In this document: piece by piece, positions 6,893 through 14,245 of the stretch
How positions within the stretch are numbered: the first letter of the stretch is position 1
Layout of the letters: each line of letters starts with the position of its first letter
Assembly: GCA_905198575.1 (NCBI GenBank)
Contig: CAJKDC010000028.1
Coordinates: 1-26,246 of the forward strand
Length of the DNA: 26,246 nt
Source of the DNA: an uncultured Bacteroides sp.
Lineage (GTDB): Bacteria > Bacteroidota > Bacteroidia > Bacteroidales > Bacteroidaceae
Direction of reading: 5' to 3'
Made by a program: the position numbers and the translations under genes
Notes under the pieces: generated by a model
What the model was told of the DNA's origin: nothing
What the model saw: the letters and a program-made list of their open reading frames with translations, nothing else
The model's database searches: none

Positions 6893-8167
6893 CTAAGACT
6901 TCACCCGTATCACCTCTGACAGATTCGTGGTATACTGCCGGCTGATATGTTCACACTTCAGATGCCATCCATCATCATCCGTTCCCTGTACAGCTATCTT
7001 CACCGTATTATGTCCGTTTTTACGATTTATAGCATCTACTGCTGCTGCCAGACGGGCCTGTCTTTCTCGATTCACTTCATCAAAAAGATTTGTCTGAATA
7101 GCCGTATCCGGACAGATATTCCAAACAATTACCCCTGCCTTTTTATAACTGAAATGCTCATCATTGCACCACTCCATACGCAAAGCCCCTACAGCAGCTG
7201 CCACGATTTCCTGTAAATCGGCAGTTGGTACCGGCATATGAACCGTACGGTTGATGCAATGCTGCGGTCCATCCATACGGAAACGACTGGTATGTGCAAA
7301 CACTGTTATTTCCGTGCAGCAACTCCGTTGCCTGCGCAACTTACGTACACACTCGGCTGCAAAATTTGCTACAGCTTCTTCCACCCTCGAATGCTCCATC
7401 AATCCACCATCAGCAAAACTTCTACTGGTACAAATACTCTGTTTTTGCGGCAAATCCTCTATCTCTACACAGCTTTCACCTCTGAGTTCTCTCCAGGTCC
7501 GTACCCCCGTAACTGTCAGCTGACGACGTACCCAACTTTCGCTTTTCTGCGTAAGATCCCAAGCAGTCTTTATGCCATAATAATCCAATTTAGAAAAACT
7601 TCTTCTACCAATGCCCCATACTTCTTTCGCTGAAATTCCCTGTAAAGCCTTCACTCGTTTTTCCTCCGTATCTATGAGGCATACTCCTTTGTATCCTTTA
7701 AACTTCTTGCCATACCAGGAAGCCACCTTAGCCAGCGTTTTTGTAGGAGCGATACCCATCGTAACAGGAATGCCTGTACCCTTCCCAATGGTTGAAACTA
7801 TCTTTCGTCCATAAGAAACCAGCTCCTCTCCTTCCCCAAAACCAGAAAAATCCAAAAACGCTTCGTCTATGGAGTATTGGATAAAATCGGGAGTAAATTC
7901 GGAAAGCAACATCATTACCCTACGACTCATGTCGCCATACAGGTTGTAATTGGAACTGAAGACAGCTACATTATTTGTCTCCAGGACCTCACGAATCTGA
8001 TAGAGAGGTGTACCCATCTTGATGCCCATTGCCTTGACTTCATTACTTCTGGCCACAACACAGCCGTCATTGTTACTCAGAACAACGACCGGCTTGTCAC
8101 GGAGCAGCGGATTGAACACACGCTCACATGAGCAGTAGAAGTTATTGCAATCGACAAGGGCTATCAT
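6893..8167 (-). CDS. umuC: Y-family translesion DNA polymerase UmuC
   Basis: UmuC is the catalytic subunit of error-prone polymerase V, which copies past DNA lesions with processed UmuD. The 424 residues start MIALVDCNNFYCSCE with catalytic Asp6 and have YSIDEAFLDF with the metal-binding Asp101 and Glu102, the HhH region near GISAKEVWGIGRRS (about 177-190), a little-finger domain, and QTNLF (358-362), which matches the beta-clamp-binding motif position and form of E. coli UmuC. Length is normal and no key residue is missing. The expected partner umuD is on the same strand but 1.73 kb upstream, separated by an opposite-strand hydrolase gene. umuC therefore has to rely on its own promoter just before the ATG. 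Confidence 0.95.
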   Translation of the reverse strand: MIALVDCNNFYCSCERVFNPLLRDKPVVVLSNNDGCVVARSNEVKAMGIKMGTPLYQIREVLETNNVAVFSSNYNLYGDMSRRVMMLLSEFTPDFIQYSIDEAFLDFSGFGEGEELVSYGRKIVSTIGKGTGIPVTMGIAPTKTLAKVASWYGKKFKGYKGVCLIDTEEKRVKALQGISAKEVWGIGRRSFSKLDYYGIKTAWDLTQKSESWVRRQLTVTGVRTWRELRGESCVEIEDLPQKQSICTSRSFADGGLMEHSRVEEAVANFAAECVRKLRRQRSCCTEITVFAHTSRFRMDGPQHCINRTVHMPVPTADLQEIVAAAVGALRMEWCNDEHFSYKKAGVIVWNICPDTAIQTNLFDEVNRERQARLAAAVDAINRKNGHNTVKIAVQGTDDDGWHLKCEHISRQYTTNLSEVIRVKS

Positions 8168-8180
8168 AAATTTTCTGCTG

Positions 8181-8211
8181 CAAAGATATTAATAGTATGG
8201 CAAACTATAAA
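8181..8211 (-). promoter_or_regulatory. promoter of umuC
   Basis: On the minus strand TTTA (8208-8211), 19 bases, then TATCTTTG (8181-8188). The predicted transcript starts only about 6-10 bases before the umuC ATG at 8167, giving an almost leaderless message. Confidence 0.65.
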
Positions 8212-8367
8212 CTTCAATAACTAATACATTTCCTGATTCATGGACTAAAATGCCAGTTATTTGCTTGTATATATTTATAAATTTTACGAATATTGCATAT
8301 AACTCTTTATTTAATTCCGCCGGCAATTTATAACATCATGAAATAATAACGCTATAATTTACATACT

Positions 8368-9741
8368 ATGAACAGAAGACTTATATCAAGCATATTTCTC
8401 ACAAATCTTCCGGTACTCTTTCTTTACGCCCAATCTTTAACAGGCGTCTGGAACGGCACAATCAACATTGGACAGACATCATTGCCTCTCGTTTTCCATA
8501 TATCATCACAAAATGGAAAAAACACATGCACTATCGACAGTCCCGATCAGGGAGCAAAAAACATCCCAACAACAATAACCTACCTTGATGCCGACTCTAT
8601 CTGCCTCCAGATACAGCAAATAGGCGCCTCATACAGAGGGAAGCTTCACAACAATCAGATAAAAGGCTTCTTTTCACAATCAGGAATGCAGTTCCAACTC
8701 AATCTTAAGTCTGGAGATTTCATAAGAGAGAGAAAGCAAACCCCTAAGGCCCCGCTGCTATACCCCACAGAAGAAGTCACATTCGAGAATCCGTCAGACC
8801 ACGCCCAATTATCAGGCACATTATCATACCCCATCACATATGCTATCAGCAAAGATATTCCCGTAGTGCTGCTAGTTACAGGAAGCGGCCAGCAGAACCG
8901 CGATGAAGAAATTATGGGACATAAGCCATTTGCAGTAATAGCCGATTATCTCGCAAAAATGGGAATTGCATCCCTCCGTTATGACGACAGAGGTTTCGGG
9001 AAATCAACCGGCAACTTGAATGATGCAACCTCACATACCTTCATGACAGACGCACTTGCAGGAATCAATTATCTCAAGTCAAAAGGCAAATTCAGTAAGA
9101 TAGGCATACTAGGTCACAGTGAAGGCGGAATGATAGCATTCATGGCAGCAGTCGAAGCTCCTAATGACATAGACTTTATCGTCAGCCTTGCCGGAACAGC
9201 AGTCAAAGGCAGCGAAATTCTGCTGAAACAAAATGAAATACTATTGTCTGCCACACCACAGACTGCAATCTACAGCAAGGACTACTGCAAGGTGTTGGAC
9301 AAAATTTTGCAACTACAGTCTGAATCTACAAAAACATACAATGATGAAGAGGCAAAAGCCATAGTAGGCCAATACGCCACCCAAGTTGGTGCAAAACTTC
9401 CCGAACCAGCTCTACAGAACTTGCAAAAAGTACTCCTCACATCAAATCCATGGTTCAAATATTTCATAGCCTATGACCCCACAGATGCAATATCAAAAAC
9501 CACCTGCCCTGTTATGGCCATAAATGGCAACAAAGACACCCAGGTTGATGCCGTGTTGAATCTCGAAACTTTAAGAAAAATTCTTCCGACAAATAAAAAA
9601 CATCTCATCAAGTCATACATCGGACTGAACCACCTCTTCCAGCATTGCGATACAGGCCACATTTATGAATATGCCAAAATCGAAGAAACCATCTCTCCCG
9701 AAGTCTTATCGGATATAGCAGAATTCATATTAAACTTATAG
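8368..9741 (+). CDS. secreted alpha/beta hydrolase (serine esterase/peptidase-like)
   Basis: 457 residues with an N-terminal signal peptide (NRRLISSIFLTNLPVLFLYAQS; cleavage after about residue 22). Residues 23-115 form a small beta-rich domain of the type that often precedes such hydrolases in Bacteroidales (LTGVWNGTINIG...LPLVFHI). The alpha/beta hydrolase domain follows: VVLLVTGSGQQNRDE for the oxyanion region, RYDDRGFGKS, nucleophile Ser251 in GHSEGG, Asp390 in INGNKD and His422 in GLNHLFQ, so the triad is complete. It should act in the periplasm on ester or amide substrates; the actual substrate is unknown. It is on the opposite strand to umuD and umuC, between them, as a single-gene unit. 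I found no convincing promoter for it. Confidence 0.92.
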   Translation: MNRRLISSIFLTNLPVLFLYAQSLTGVWNGTINIGQTSLPLVFHISSQNGKNTCTIDSPDQGAKNIPTTITYLDADSICLQIQQIGASYRGKLHNNQIKGFFSQSGMQFQLNLKSGDFIRERKQTPKAPLLYPTEEVTFENPSDHAQLSGTLSYPITYAISKDIPVVLLVTGSGQQNRDEEIMGHKPFAVIADYLAKMGIASLRYDDRGFGKSTGNLNDATSHTFMTDALAGINYLKSKGKFSKIGILGHSEGGMIAFMAAVEAPNDIDFIVSLAGTAVKGSEILLKQNEILLSATPQTAIYSKDYCKVLDKILQLQSESTKTYNDEEAKAIVGQYATQVGAKLPEPALQNLQKVLLTSNPWFKYFIAYDPTDAISKTTCPVMAINGNKDTQVDAVLNLETLRKILPTNKKHLIKSYIGLNHLFQHCDTGHIYEYAKIEETISPEVLSDIAEFILNL

Positions 9742-9747
9742 GCGTTA

Positions 9748-9784
9748 TGCTCTCGGGATATACTCTTTCTGTATCTCGAGAGCA
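9748..9784. terminator. hairpin after the hydrolase gene
   Basis: TGCTCTCG (9748-9755) pairs with CGAGAGCA (9777-9784), with further pairing of GATAC-type bases inside. No T-run follows on either strand, so termination strength is doubtful. Confidence 0.55.
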
Positions 9785-9858
9785 TTAATCGTACATACCA
9801 ATATCACCATAACTCATTCTTATAGTGTTGCAAAGAAAATGAAACACCCTTTATTAGG

Positions 9859-9890
9859 CAAAGATATAGCCCAGATAAGCCATATGTAAA
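9859..9890 (-). promoter_or_regulatory. orphan promoter-like sequence reading antisense into the hydrolase gene
   Basis: On the minus strand TTTA (9887-9890), 20 bases, TATCTTTG (9859-9866), as good a match as the umuC promoter. No gene of convincing size follows; a 10-codon open frame (MSYGDIGMYD) and the 9748-9784 hairpin come next, so a transcript of about 100 bases or antisense RNA to the hydrolase could result. Confidence 0.45.
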
Positions 9891-9901
9891 TTATGAAACG
9901 A

Positions 9902-10345
9902 TCATCTGCCTTTTCTCAGCTGTCTTTTGATATTATAAGTAAGAACACCCCATATCAGGAAGTTGTTCTCTTCTGTAATCTTTATAGGTGAATATTCTTT
10001 GTTGGCCGGAACAAGCCAGATACAGTTTTCCTTATCATCAAAACGCACCGTTTTAAGCGTGAACTCTCCATCGATGAAAGCCACAACAATATCACCGTCC
10101 TGAGGGTCCAAAGACTTGTCAATAACCAGCAAGTCCCCATCGTCAATTCCACAATCGCGCATCGAATCACCTACCGCCCGTGCATAAAACGTAGTAGCCG
10201 GATGGCGCACCAACTCACGGTTCAAGTCTATACTGTCAGTCATATAGTCCTGAGCCGGCGAAGGGAAACCTGCTCTGATGCCTTGCTCGGCAAAAGCTAT
10301 TTTCAGTTCACTGCTCAAATCGGCAGCATAAAAAATCAATTTCAT
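9902..10345 (-). CDS. umuD: UmuD, self-cleaving S24 peptidase subunit of polymerase V
   Basis: 147 residues of the LexA/UmuD S24 family. The self-cleavage bond is Ala25-Gly26 (IRAGFPSP), the nucleophile is Ser61 in VGDSM and the general base Lys98 in TLKTV; these lie one residue from the E. coli UmuD positions. There is no N-terminal DNA-binding domain, which separates it from LexA. Cleaved UmuD' joins UmuC in translesion synthesis. The gene ends in TGA within ATGA, the arrangement expected if umuC once started there; here that ATG opens only a four-codon frame. A good promoter lies upstream. Confidence 0.94.
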   Translation of the reverse strand: MKLIFYAADLSSELKIAFAEQGIRAGFPSPAQDYMTDSIDLNRELVRHPATTFYARAVGDSMRDCGIDDGDLLVIDKSLDPQDGDIVVAFIDGEFTLKTVRFDDKENCIWLVPANKEYSPIKITEENNFLIWGVLTYNIKRQLRKGR

Positions 10346-10408
10346 GATTCCGTGTATCTGTTTGATAATTATTCATCCGTAAATTTAATAATGCATGGAT
10401 ATAACGAA

Positions 10409-10440
10409 CAAATATATGCAAAAAGACATGGTAAAACAAA
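10409..10440 (-). promoter_or_regulatory. promoter of umuD
   Basis: On the minus strand TTTG (10437-10440), 20 bases, TATATTTG (10409-10416): a full consensus match. The start of transcription would be about 55 bases before the ATG. No obvious LexA-type box was recognised. Confidence 0.75.
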
Positions 10441-10487
10441 AATATTGCTGTCCGATAAAGTGTTCTTTACTTTAACAGACAGCAATA
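10438..10487 (-). terminator. terminator after the RbsD-like lipoprotein gene
   Basis: TATTGCTGTC and GACAGCAATA (10443-10452 and 10478-10487) form a 10-bp stem, with extra AAAGT/ACTTT pairing in the loop. On the minus strand five T follow, running into the umuD -33 element. Confidence 0.85.
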
Positions 10488-10507
10488 AATCTTCTTACTT
10501 TTAATCT

Positions 10508-11074
10508 TTACTTCATTTCACGAAGCGTCTTTTCCAGTTTCTCCTGACTATCTTTATCCCAATACTTACAATCCAGTTCTATAAATAAAGATGTATAAGG
10601 CAAGACAAGTTTGGTCTTAATCACCAACACATTATACGAATTGCTCACGCTATTTATACGTGAAAGCAGCTTGTCATGACGTACATAGCTGACTTCGTTC
10701 TCTGGGACAAACTTTTGCACGGTACTGCGGTAATCTTGAATACCAGGACAAAGGTCGTCTGTAAGAGCTTTAAGTTCCTCGTCCTGATAATAATGTGCAT
10801 ACACATGAGGTGCTTTCTTTAACTTCTTGCTGACGGTCTCGATAACATTCTCAAAAGACTCGCCTGTATAGATCGTCTCAATTCCCGGCTTATTTTGTAA
10901 AGGATAAGCCATATCAGTTATTACAATCCAATTCCGATGTCCCAACAAGGGCATTTCTTCGGATAATTGTTCCTCCCAATCTTCTTTAACACCAGCCTCA
11001 TGTCCGCACGATGCACATAAGGGCAACAACAGCAACAAGGCAAACAGCCAATTGATTTTTTTGTGTTTTTTCAT
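10508..11074 (-). CDS. lipoprotein with an RbsD/FucU-like segment
   Basis: 188 residues. The N-terminus is a lipoprotein signal: basic MKKHKKINW, hydrophobic core, then LCASC with the candidate lipidated Cys at residue 23. The mature part contains LLGHRNWIVITDMAYPLQNKPGIETIYTG, which resembles the GH..IVI.D..YP segment of sugar mutarotases of the RbsD/FucU family (ribose pyranase, fucose mutarotase), although those are normally cytoplasmic. The fold assignment is by eye and moderate. The gene begins 32 bases after the end of the glyoxalase II-like gene on the same strand, so the two are likely one operon ending at the 10438-10487 terminator. Confidence 0.78.
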   Translation of the reverse strand: MKKHKKINWLFALLLLLPLCASCGHEAGVKEDWEEQLSEEMPLLGHRNWIVITDMAYPLQNKPGIETIYTGESFENVIETVSKKLKKAPHVYAHYYQDEELKALTDDLCPGIQDYRSTVQKFVPENEVSYVRHDKLLSRINSVSNSYNVLVIKTKLVLPYTSLFIELDCKYWDKDSQEKLEKTLREMK

Positions 11075-11106
11075 AACTCAAACGATTTATTTATAAATAT
11101 AGTCAC

Positions 11107-11766
11107 TCAATTAAACGACCCGCGCAAAAACGGATTATTACGCCGTTCATCGCCCACGGTAGTTGCTTCATAATGTCCAGGATAAACGATGGTATCATCA
11201 GGAAAAGAAAAAATGACCCGACGAATATTTTCCAGCAACTCTTGCCGGTTACCACCCGGTAAATCTGTTCGGCCAATACCACGCCTAAACAACGTATCGC
11301 CCGTAAAAAGGCTTTTAGTTCCAGAGTGATAAAAGACCAGACTACCCGGAGAATGTCCGGGAACCTGAAAAACAGAAAGTTCTTCTCCCCCAAACCGAAC
11401 GATATCACCTTGCTGCAAAAAGTGTTCTACCGGTTCAATGGGCATCCGCAATTCCAGTCCCACTTCTTTACATCGCTGCGGAGCTAACTCGACCCAGTAG
11501 TTATCTTGCAATGCAGCTTCCAGCGGACAGCCGCAAAGCGTTTTCAAAAAGGAAGCTCCAAACACATGATCGATGTGCAAATGCGTTGCAACGACCCGCT
11601 CTACATGCCAGTCCTTTAGCAGGATGAGCCGCTGCACACGGGTCCGCTCACGACGAAAGTAGCATCCCGGATCGATGACAACCGTACTGCCCGTAACTTC
11701 ATCTGTGAGAAAGTAGCAATTGGTATGAAACGGATTAAAAGATTCTATATATAATTGCATAAACAT
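11107..11766 (-). CDS. MBL-fold hydrolase, glyoxalase II-like
   Basis: 219 residues with the glyoxalase II/persulfide dioxygenase-type metal site: THLHIDH (61-67), His138 in PGHSPGS, Asp157 in TGDTLF and His198 in YPGHYEAT. The short C-terminus lacks the alpha-helical substrate domain of true glyoxalase II, so it belongs to the small hydroxyacylglutathione-hydrolase-like group common in anaerobes; the natural substrate is unknown. Cytoplasmic. Translation could start at M1 (11766) or M3 (11760, MQLYIESFNPF), which fits the family N-terminus better. A weak -7-like TATCTTTA lies at 11778-11785. It probably heads an operon with the downstream lipoprotein. Confidence 0.9.
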   Translation of the reverse strand: MFMQLYIESFNPFHTNCYFLTDEVTGSTVVIDPGCYFRRERTRVQRLILLKDWHVERVVATHLHIDHVFGASFLKTLCGCPLEAALQDNYWVELAPQRCKEVGLELRMPIEPVEHFLQQGDIVRFGGEELSVFQVPGHSPGSLVFYHSGTKSLFTGDTLFRRGIGRTDLPGGNRQELLENIRRVIFSFPDDTIVYPGHYEATTVGDERRNNPFLRGSFN

Positions 11767-12086
11767 CTTTTTACACCTAAAGATAGAAAAAAAACACTAT
11801 ACCTACACGAATAACGATACTTTTTCTACTCAACTCAAATATAAATGTTTCAGATATAAAAGAAAGATTTAATCCTCTCAAAATCAGAAAAGGTAAAAAT
11901 CCTCCACAGCAGAGTATATTGCTATGCTTATTTTTTACATGAATTTCCGCAAACTTCTTGCAGATATCATGAATTCTTATGAACTTTACGATAATATTAT
12001 GTATAGCTTAACAGCCCATCACTGCTAAGCTATTAAAATCACTAACATATTTTCTCATTGTATTAACTTTTTAACTCAACTAACGG
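11767..12086. other. 320-bp AT-rich intergenic region between divergent genes
   Basis: No gene seen. It holds a weak minus-strand promoter element for the MBL-fold gene (TATCTTTA, 11778-11785) and, toward the plus-strand regulator gene, a hairpin TAGCTTA (12004-12010) with TAAGCTA (12026-12032), extended by an inner CAG/CTG. An imperfect -7 (TAACTTTT, 12063-12070) lies 17 bases before the GTG start. In-frame TAA at 12081-12083 limits how far upstream the regulator could start. Confidence 0.5.
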
Positions 12087-12656
12087 GTGGATAATATAAT
12101 AGCATCAATAACCAGCCTGATCAGCATCGAGAAAGAACCCCTCGACATACTCACCGGCCACCTCCACCCGATGCAGGTCAAAAAGAAAACGGTACTGATA
12201 AAACCGGCCGTAAAAGACGACAATGTCTATATCATCGAAAAAGGAATTGCCCGTGCATACCTGGTCATCAACGGGAAAGAAGTAACATCATGGTTCAGCA
12301 AAGAAGGCGAACTCCTGTTTTCCACCAACAGCTTTTACGGAGAAACAGAAGGATACGAGAACGAAAGAGTGCAAATCCTTGAAGACGCAACGCTTTACTA
12401 CATTCCCATATCCGACCTCGAAATGCTTTGCTCCCGATACATCGAGATTTCAAACTGGCTGCGCCTGCTGCATCAGAAGGCCTTTGTAGAAATGGAACGC
12501 AGACTGATATACCGCCTCTATATGTCGGCCGAAGAAAGGTACCACGACTTCTATGCCAAAAAGCCGGAAATATTCCAGCGCGTAAACCTCAGTTACATCG
12601 CGTCCTACCTCGGTATCTCGAATGTTACTTTATGGAAACTGCGAAAAACACATTAA
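12087..12656 (+). CDS. Crp/Fnr-family transcriptional regulator
   Basis: 189 residues. Residues about 20-115 form a cyclic-nucleotide-binding-type beta-roll (KKKTVLIKPAVKDDNVYIIEKGIARAYLVINGKEVTSWFSKEGELLFS), followed by the long dimer helix and a C-terminal helix-turn-helix (NLSYIASYLGISNVTLWKLRK). The arginine and glutamate of the cAMP pocket and the Cys cluster of FNR are not evident, so the signal is unknown, as for most Bacteroidales members. The start is GTG at 12087; an in-frame stop lies directly upstream (12081-12083), and the next ATG is residue 29, too far inside the domain. It lies 91 bases before the acyltransferase gene on the same strand and might regulate it. Confidence 0.9.
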   Translation: MDNIIASITSLISIEKEPLDILTGHLHPMQVKKKTVLIKPAVKDDNVYIIEKGIARAYLVINGKEVTSWFSKEGELLFSTNSFYGETEGYENERVQILEDATLYYIPISDLEMLCSRYIEISNWLRLLHQKAFVEMERRLIYRLYMSAEERYHDFYAKKPEIFQRVNLSYIASYLGISNVTLWKLRKTH

Positions 12657-12692
12657 GTAGTTAAAGAAATTCCCTGCAAGGAACGGATGCCT

Positions 12693-12723
12693 TTTGCCGC
12701 GTCAGACAGAAACTGTAGTTTTG
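12693..12723 (+). promoter_or_regulatory. promoter of the acyltransferase gene
   Basis: TTTG (12693-12696), 19 bases, TAGTTTTG (12716-12723) is a full Bacteroidetes promoter match. The transcript would begin about 12730, which rules out start codons upstream of the ATG at 12748. Confidence 0.75.
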
Positions 12724-12747
12724 CAGCAAAAACCCGTAAACTGTCGT

Positions 12748-13905
12748 ATGCAACAAACTTTACAAAACCACACGGCATCCAGCAGAATCGTATGGCTGGA
12801 TATCCTAAGATTATGTGCCATCTTCATGGTCGTCTGTATCCATTGTTCAGACCCGTTCAATGTATCTCCCGAGGCAAGGTCGAATCCGGAATTCAATCTC
12901 TGGGGCAGCATCTACGGTTCATTTCTCCGGCCCTGCGTACCCCTGTTCGTCATGATAACGGGAACGCTTCTGCTGCCCGTAAAAATGCCGTTCGAAAAAT
13001 TCTACAGAAAAAGACTGCTCCGGATAGCCGTTCCTTTCGTCGTATGGTCTGTACTCTACAATCTTTTTCCCTGGGTTACCGGTCTGCTTGGCATGTCGCC
13101 CACCGTCATTTCGGACGTTTTTGCATACGCTCCGGCCGACGCTTCACAGTCGCTGGCCGATGCTATGAAAAACATAGCCATGATACCGTTGCAGTTTAAT
13201 GTGTATACCGTACCGATGTGGTATCTGTATATGCTGATTGGACTCTATCTGTACATGCCTTTCTTCTCACTCTGGGTGGAGAGAGCTACCAGAAAGCAGA
13301 AAAAGCTTTTCCTGGGGCTTTGGAGCATAACGCTTTTCCTGCCGTATACCTATTCCTTCTTTTCACCGGAACTCTTCGGCACCTGCGCATGGAATTCTTT
13401 CGGGACATTCTATTATTTTGCCGGATTCAACGGCTATCTGCTGCTAGGGCATTTTCTTGCCCATGACATCAAGCCCTGGAGCTGGAAAAAGACACTGGCT
13501 GCCAGCTTGCCCATGTTCATCGCAGGCTACATCATTACTTATATGGGATTCAAGGCGATGACGGCCAACCCCGATTGTTCAGAGCAGGATATGGAGCTGT
13601 TCTTTCTGTACTGCTCTCCCAACGTGATGCTTATGACTGTGGCAGTCTTCCTCGTCGCACGCAAAATCAGCATAAAATCAGACAGGTTGATTGCAATGGC
13701 TGCAAACATTACGAAATGCGGTTTAGGCATTTACATGGTACACTATTTTATGGTAGGCTTTAGTTATGGAATTGCAGATGCATTGGCTATTCCTGTAGCT
13801 TTGAGAATACCGGTTACCGCACTGCTCGCTTTTTCGGTCAGCTGGCTGCTGGTTTCCATCTGCTACCGGTGGAGCCCCCGCTATTCAAAATGGATTTTCG
13901 GATGA
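12748..13905 (+). CDS. membrane acyltransferase, AT3 (acyltransferase 3) family
   Basis: 385 residues from the chosen ATG. AT3 proteins move acetyl or other acyl groups onto sugars of surface polysaccharides or lipids. The first membrane segment, WLDILRLCAIFMVVCIH, carries the family's Arg-x10-His pair (Arg21 and His32). About ten hydrophobic segments follow, for example PCVPLFVMITGTLLL, IAVPFVVWSVLYNLFPW, MWYLYMLIGLYLYMPFF, GYLLLGHFLAH and a final LLAFSVSWLLVSICY. The closest description is an O-acetyltransferase of the WecH/OafA type; the acceptor is unknown. The frame is open 54 bases further upstream (TTG at 12694), but the promoter overlaps that segment. The stop codon lies in a 14-bp tandem duplication. 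Confidence 0.92.
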   Translation: MQQTLQNHTASSRIVWLDILRLCAIFMVVCIHCSDPFNVSPEARSNPEFNLWGSIYGSFLRPCVPLFVMITGTLLLPVKMPFEKFYRKRLLRIAVPFVVWSVLYNLFPWVTGLLGMSPTVISDVFAYAPADASQSLADAMKNIAMIPLQFNVYTVPMWYLYMLIGLYLYMPFFSLWVERATRKQKKLFLGLWSITLFLPYTYSFFSPELFGTCAWNSFGTFYYFAGFNGYLLLGHFLAHDIKPWSWKKTLAASLPMFIAGYIITYMGFKAMTANPDCSEQDMELFFLYCSPNVMLMTVAVFLVARKISIKSDRLIAMAANITKCGLGIYMVHYFMVGFSYGIADALAIPVALRIPVTALLAFSVSWLLVSICYRWSPRYSKWIFG

Positions 13906-13924
13906 AATAATTCGGATGAAATAA
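13897..13924 (+). repeat. 14-bp perfect tandem duplication over the acyltransferase stop codon
   Basis: TTCGGATGAAATAA occurs twice in a row (13897-13910, 13911-13924). The first copy contains the last codons and the TGA stop at 13903-13905. Confidence 0.9.
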
Positions 13925-13973
13925 AATGAGCTTGTGTTTCAGGTGCATCTTATGTATGATATGCCTTCATCAT

Positions 13974-14021
13974 AAAAATGGCGAATGTTTATGATATAAA
14001 TGGTAAACGTTCGTCATTTTT
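13974..14021 (+). terminator. terminator after the acyltransferase gene
   Basis: An 18-bp stem (13974-13991 with 14004-14021, two G-T pairs) with a 12-base loop and a T-run in the second arm. It is located 70 bases after the stop codon. Confidence 0.8.
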
Positions 14022-14061
14022 GTGATAAAGCGGCAACGCACTGACAAATGTGACAAAATGC

Positions 14062-14100
14062 AAAAAAGGCTCTGCAAATTTGATTTCGCAGAGCCTTTTT
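14062..14100. terminator. terminator of tRNA-Ser
   Basis: GGCTCTGC (14068-14075) pairs with GCAGAGCC (14088-14095), with A-run and T-run on the two sides; on the minus strand it directly follows the tRNA. It can also act on plus-strand transcripts. Confidence 0.88.
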
Positions 14101-14103
14101 CCG

Positions 14104-14190
14104 CGGAAGCTGGGGGATTCGAACCCCCGGTACGGTTACCCGTACGTCAGTTTAGCAAACTGGTGGTTTCAGCCACTCACCCAAACTTCC
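14104..14190 (-). tRNA. tRNA-Ser(GCT)
   Basis: 87 bases on the minus strand. The acceptor stem GGAAGTT (14184-14190) pairs with AGCTTCC (14105-14111); the discriminator is G. The anticodon loop reads TTGCTAA with anticodon GCT (14154-14156), decoding AGC/AGT. A long variable arm (TACGGGTAACCGTA) marks a class II tRNA, and the T arm is GGGGGTTCGAATCCCCC. The 3' CCA is not encoded. Promoter and terminator flank it, so it is a single-gene unit. Confidence 0.97.
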
Positions 14191-14213
14191 AGACTTCCTT
14201 TTCAAAAGCGATG

Positions 14214-14245
14214 CAAAGGTATGGCTTATTTTTTATTTACGCAAA
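14214..14245 (-). promoter_or_regulatory. promoter of tRNA-Ser
   Basis: On the minus strand TTTG (14242-14245), 20 bases, TACCTTTG (14214-14221): full consensus match ending 24 bases before the tRNA 5' end. Confidence 0.8.

Larger units (their letters stand above)
8168..9900. other. segment separating umuD from umuC, flanked by ATCAT
   Basis: 1733 bp carrying one plus-strand alpha/beta hydrolase gene and AT-rich flanks. ATCAT (ATGAT on the umu strand) lies at both edges, 8163-8167 and 9901-9905. The first is the umuC start (ATGATA), the second overlaps the umuD stop (ATGATC). This is what an insertion into an ATGA stop/start overlap would leave. No transposase and no terminal inverted repeats were found, so the mechanism is open. 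The 200 bp before the hydrolase (8168-8367) hold only the umuC promoter. Confidence 0.5.

Noticed and set aside
8168..9900. Classical insertion sequence between umuD and umuC
   Set aside because: No transposase gene, and the ends (AAATTTTC and CGTTTCAT reading inward) are not inverted repeats. The insertion idea is kept, the IS label is not.
12694..12747. TTG start 54 bases upstream for the acyltransferase
   Set aside because: It lies inside a full-consensus promoter (12693-12723), upstream of the predicted transcription start.
12087..13905. Recent horizontal transfer of the regulator/acyltransferase pair
   Set aside because: Base composition by eye is not clearly different from gmd-fcl or ppk1; a measured codon analysis would be needed.
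14104..14190. tRNA-Ser as attachment site of an integrated island
   Set aside because: I found no second copy of the tRNA 3' end and no integrase in the window.
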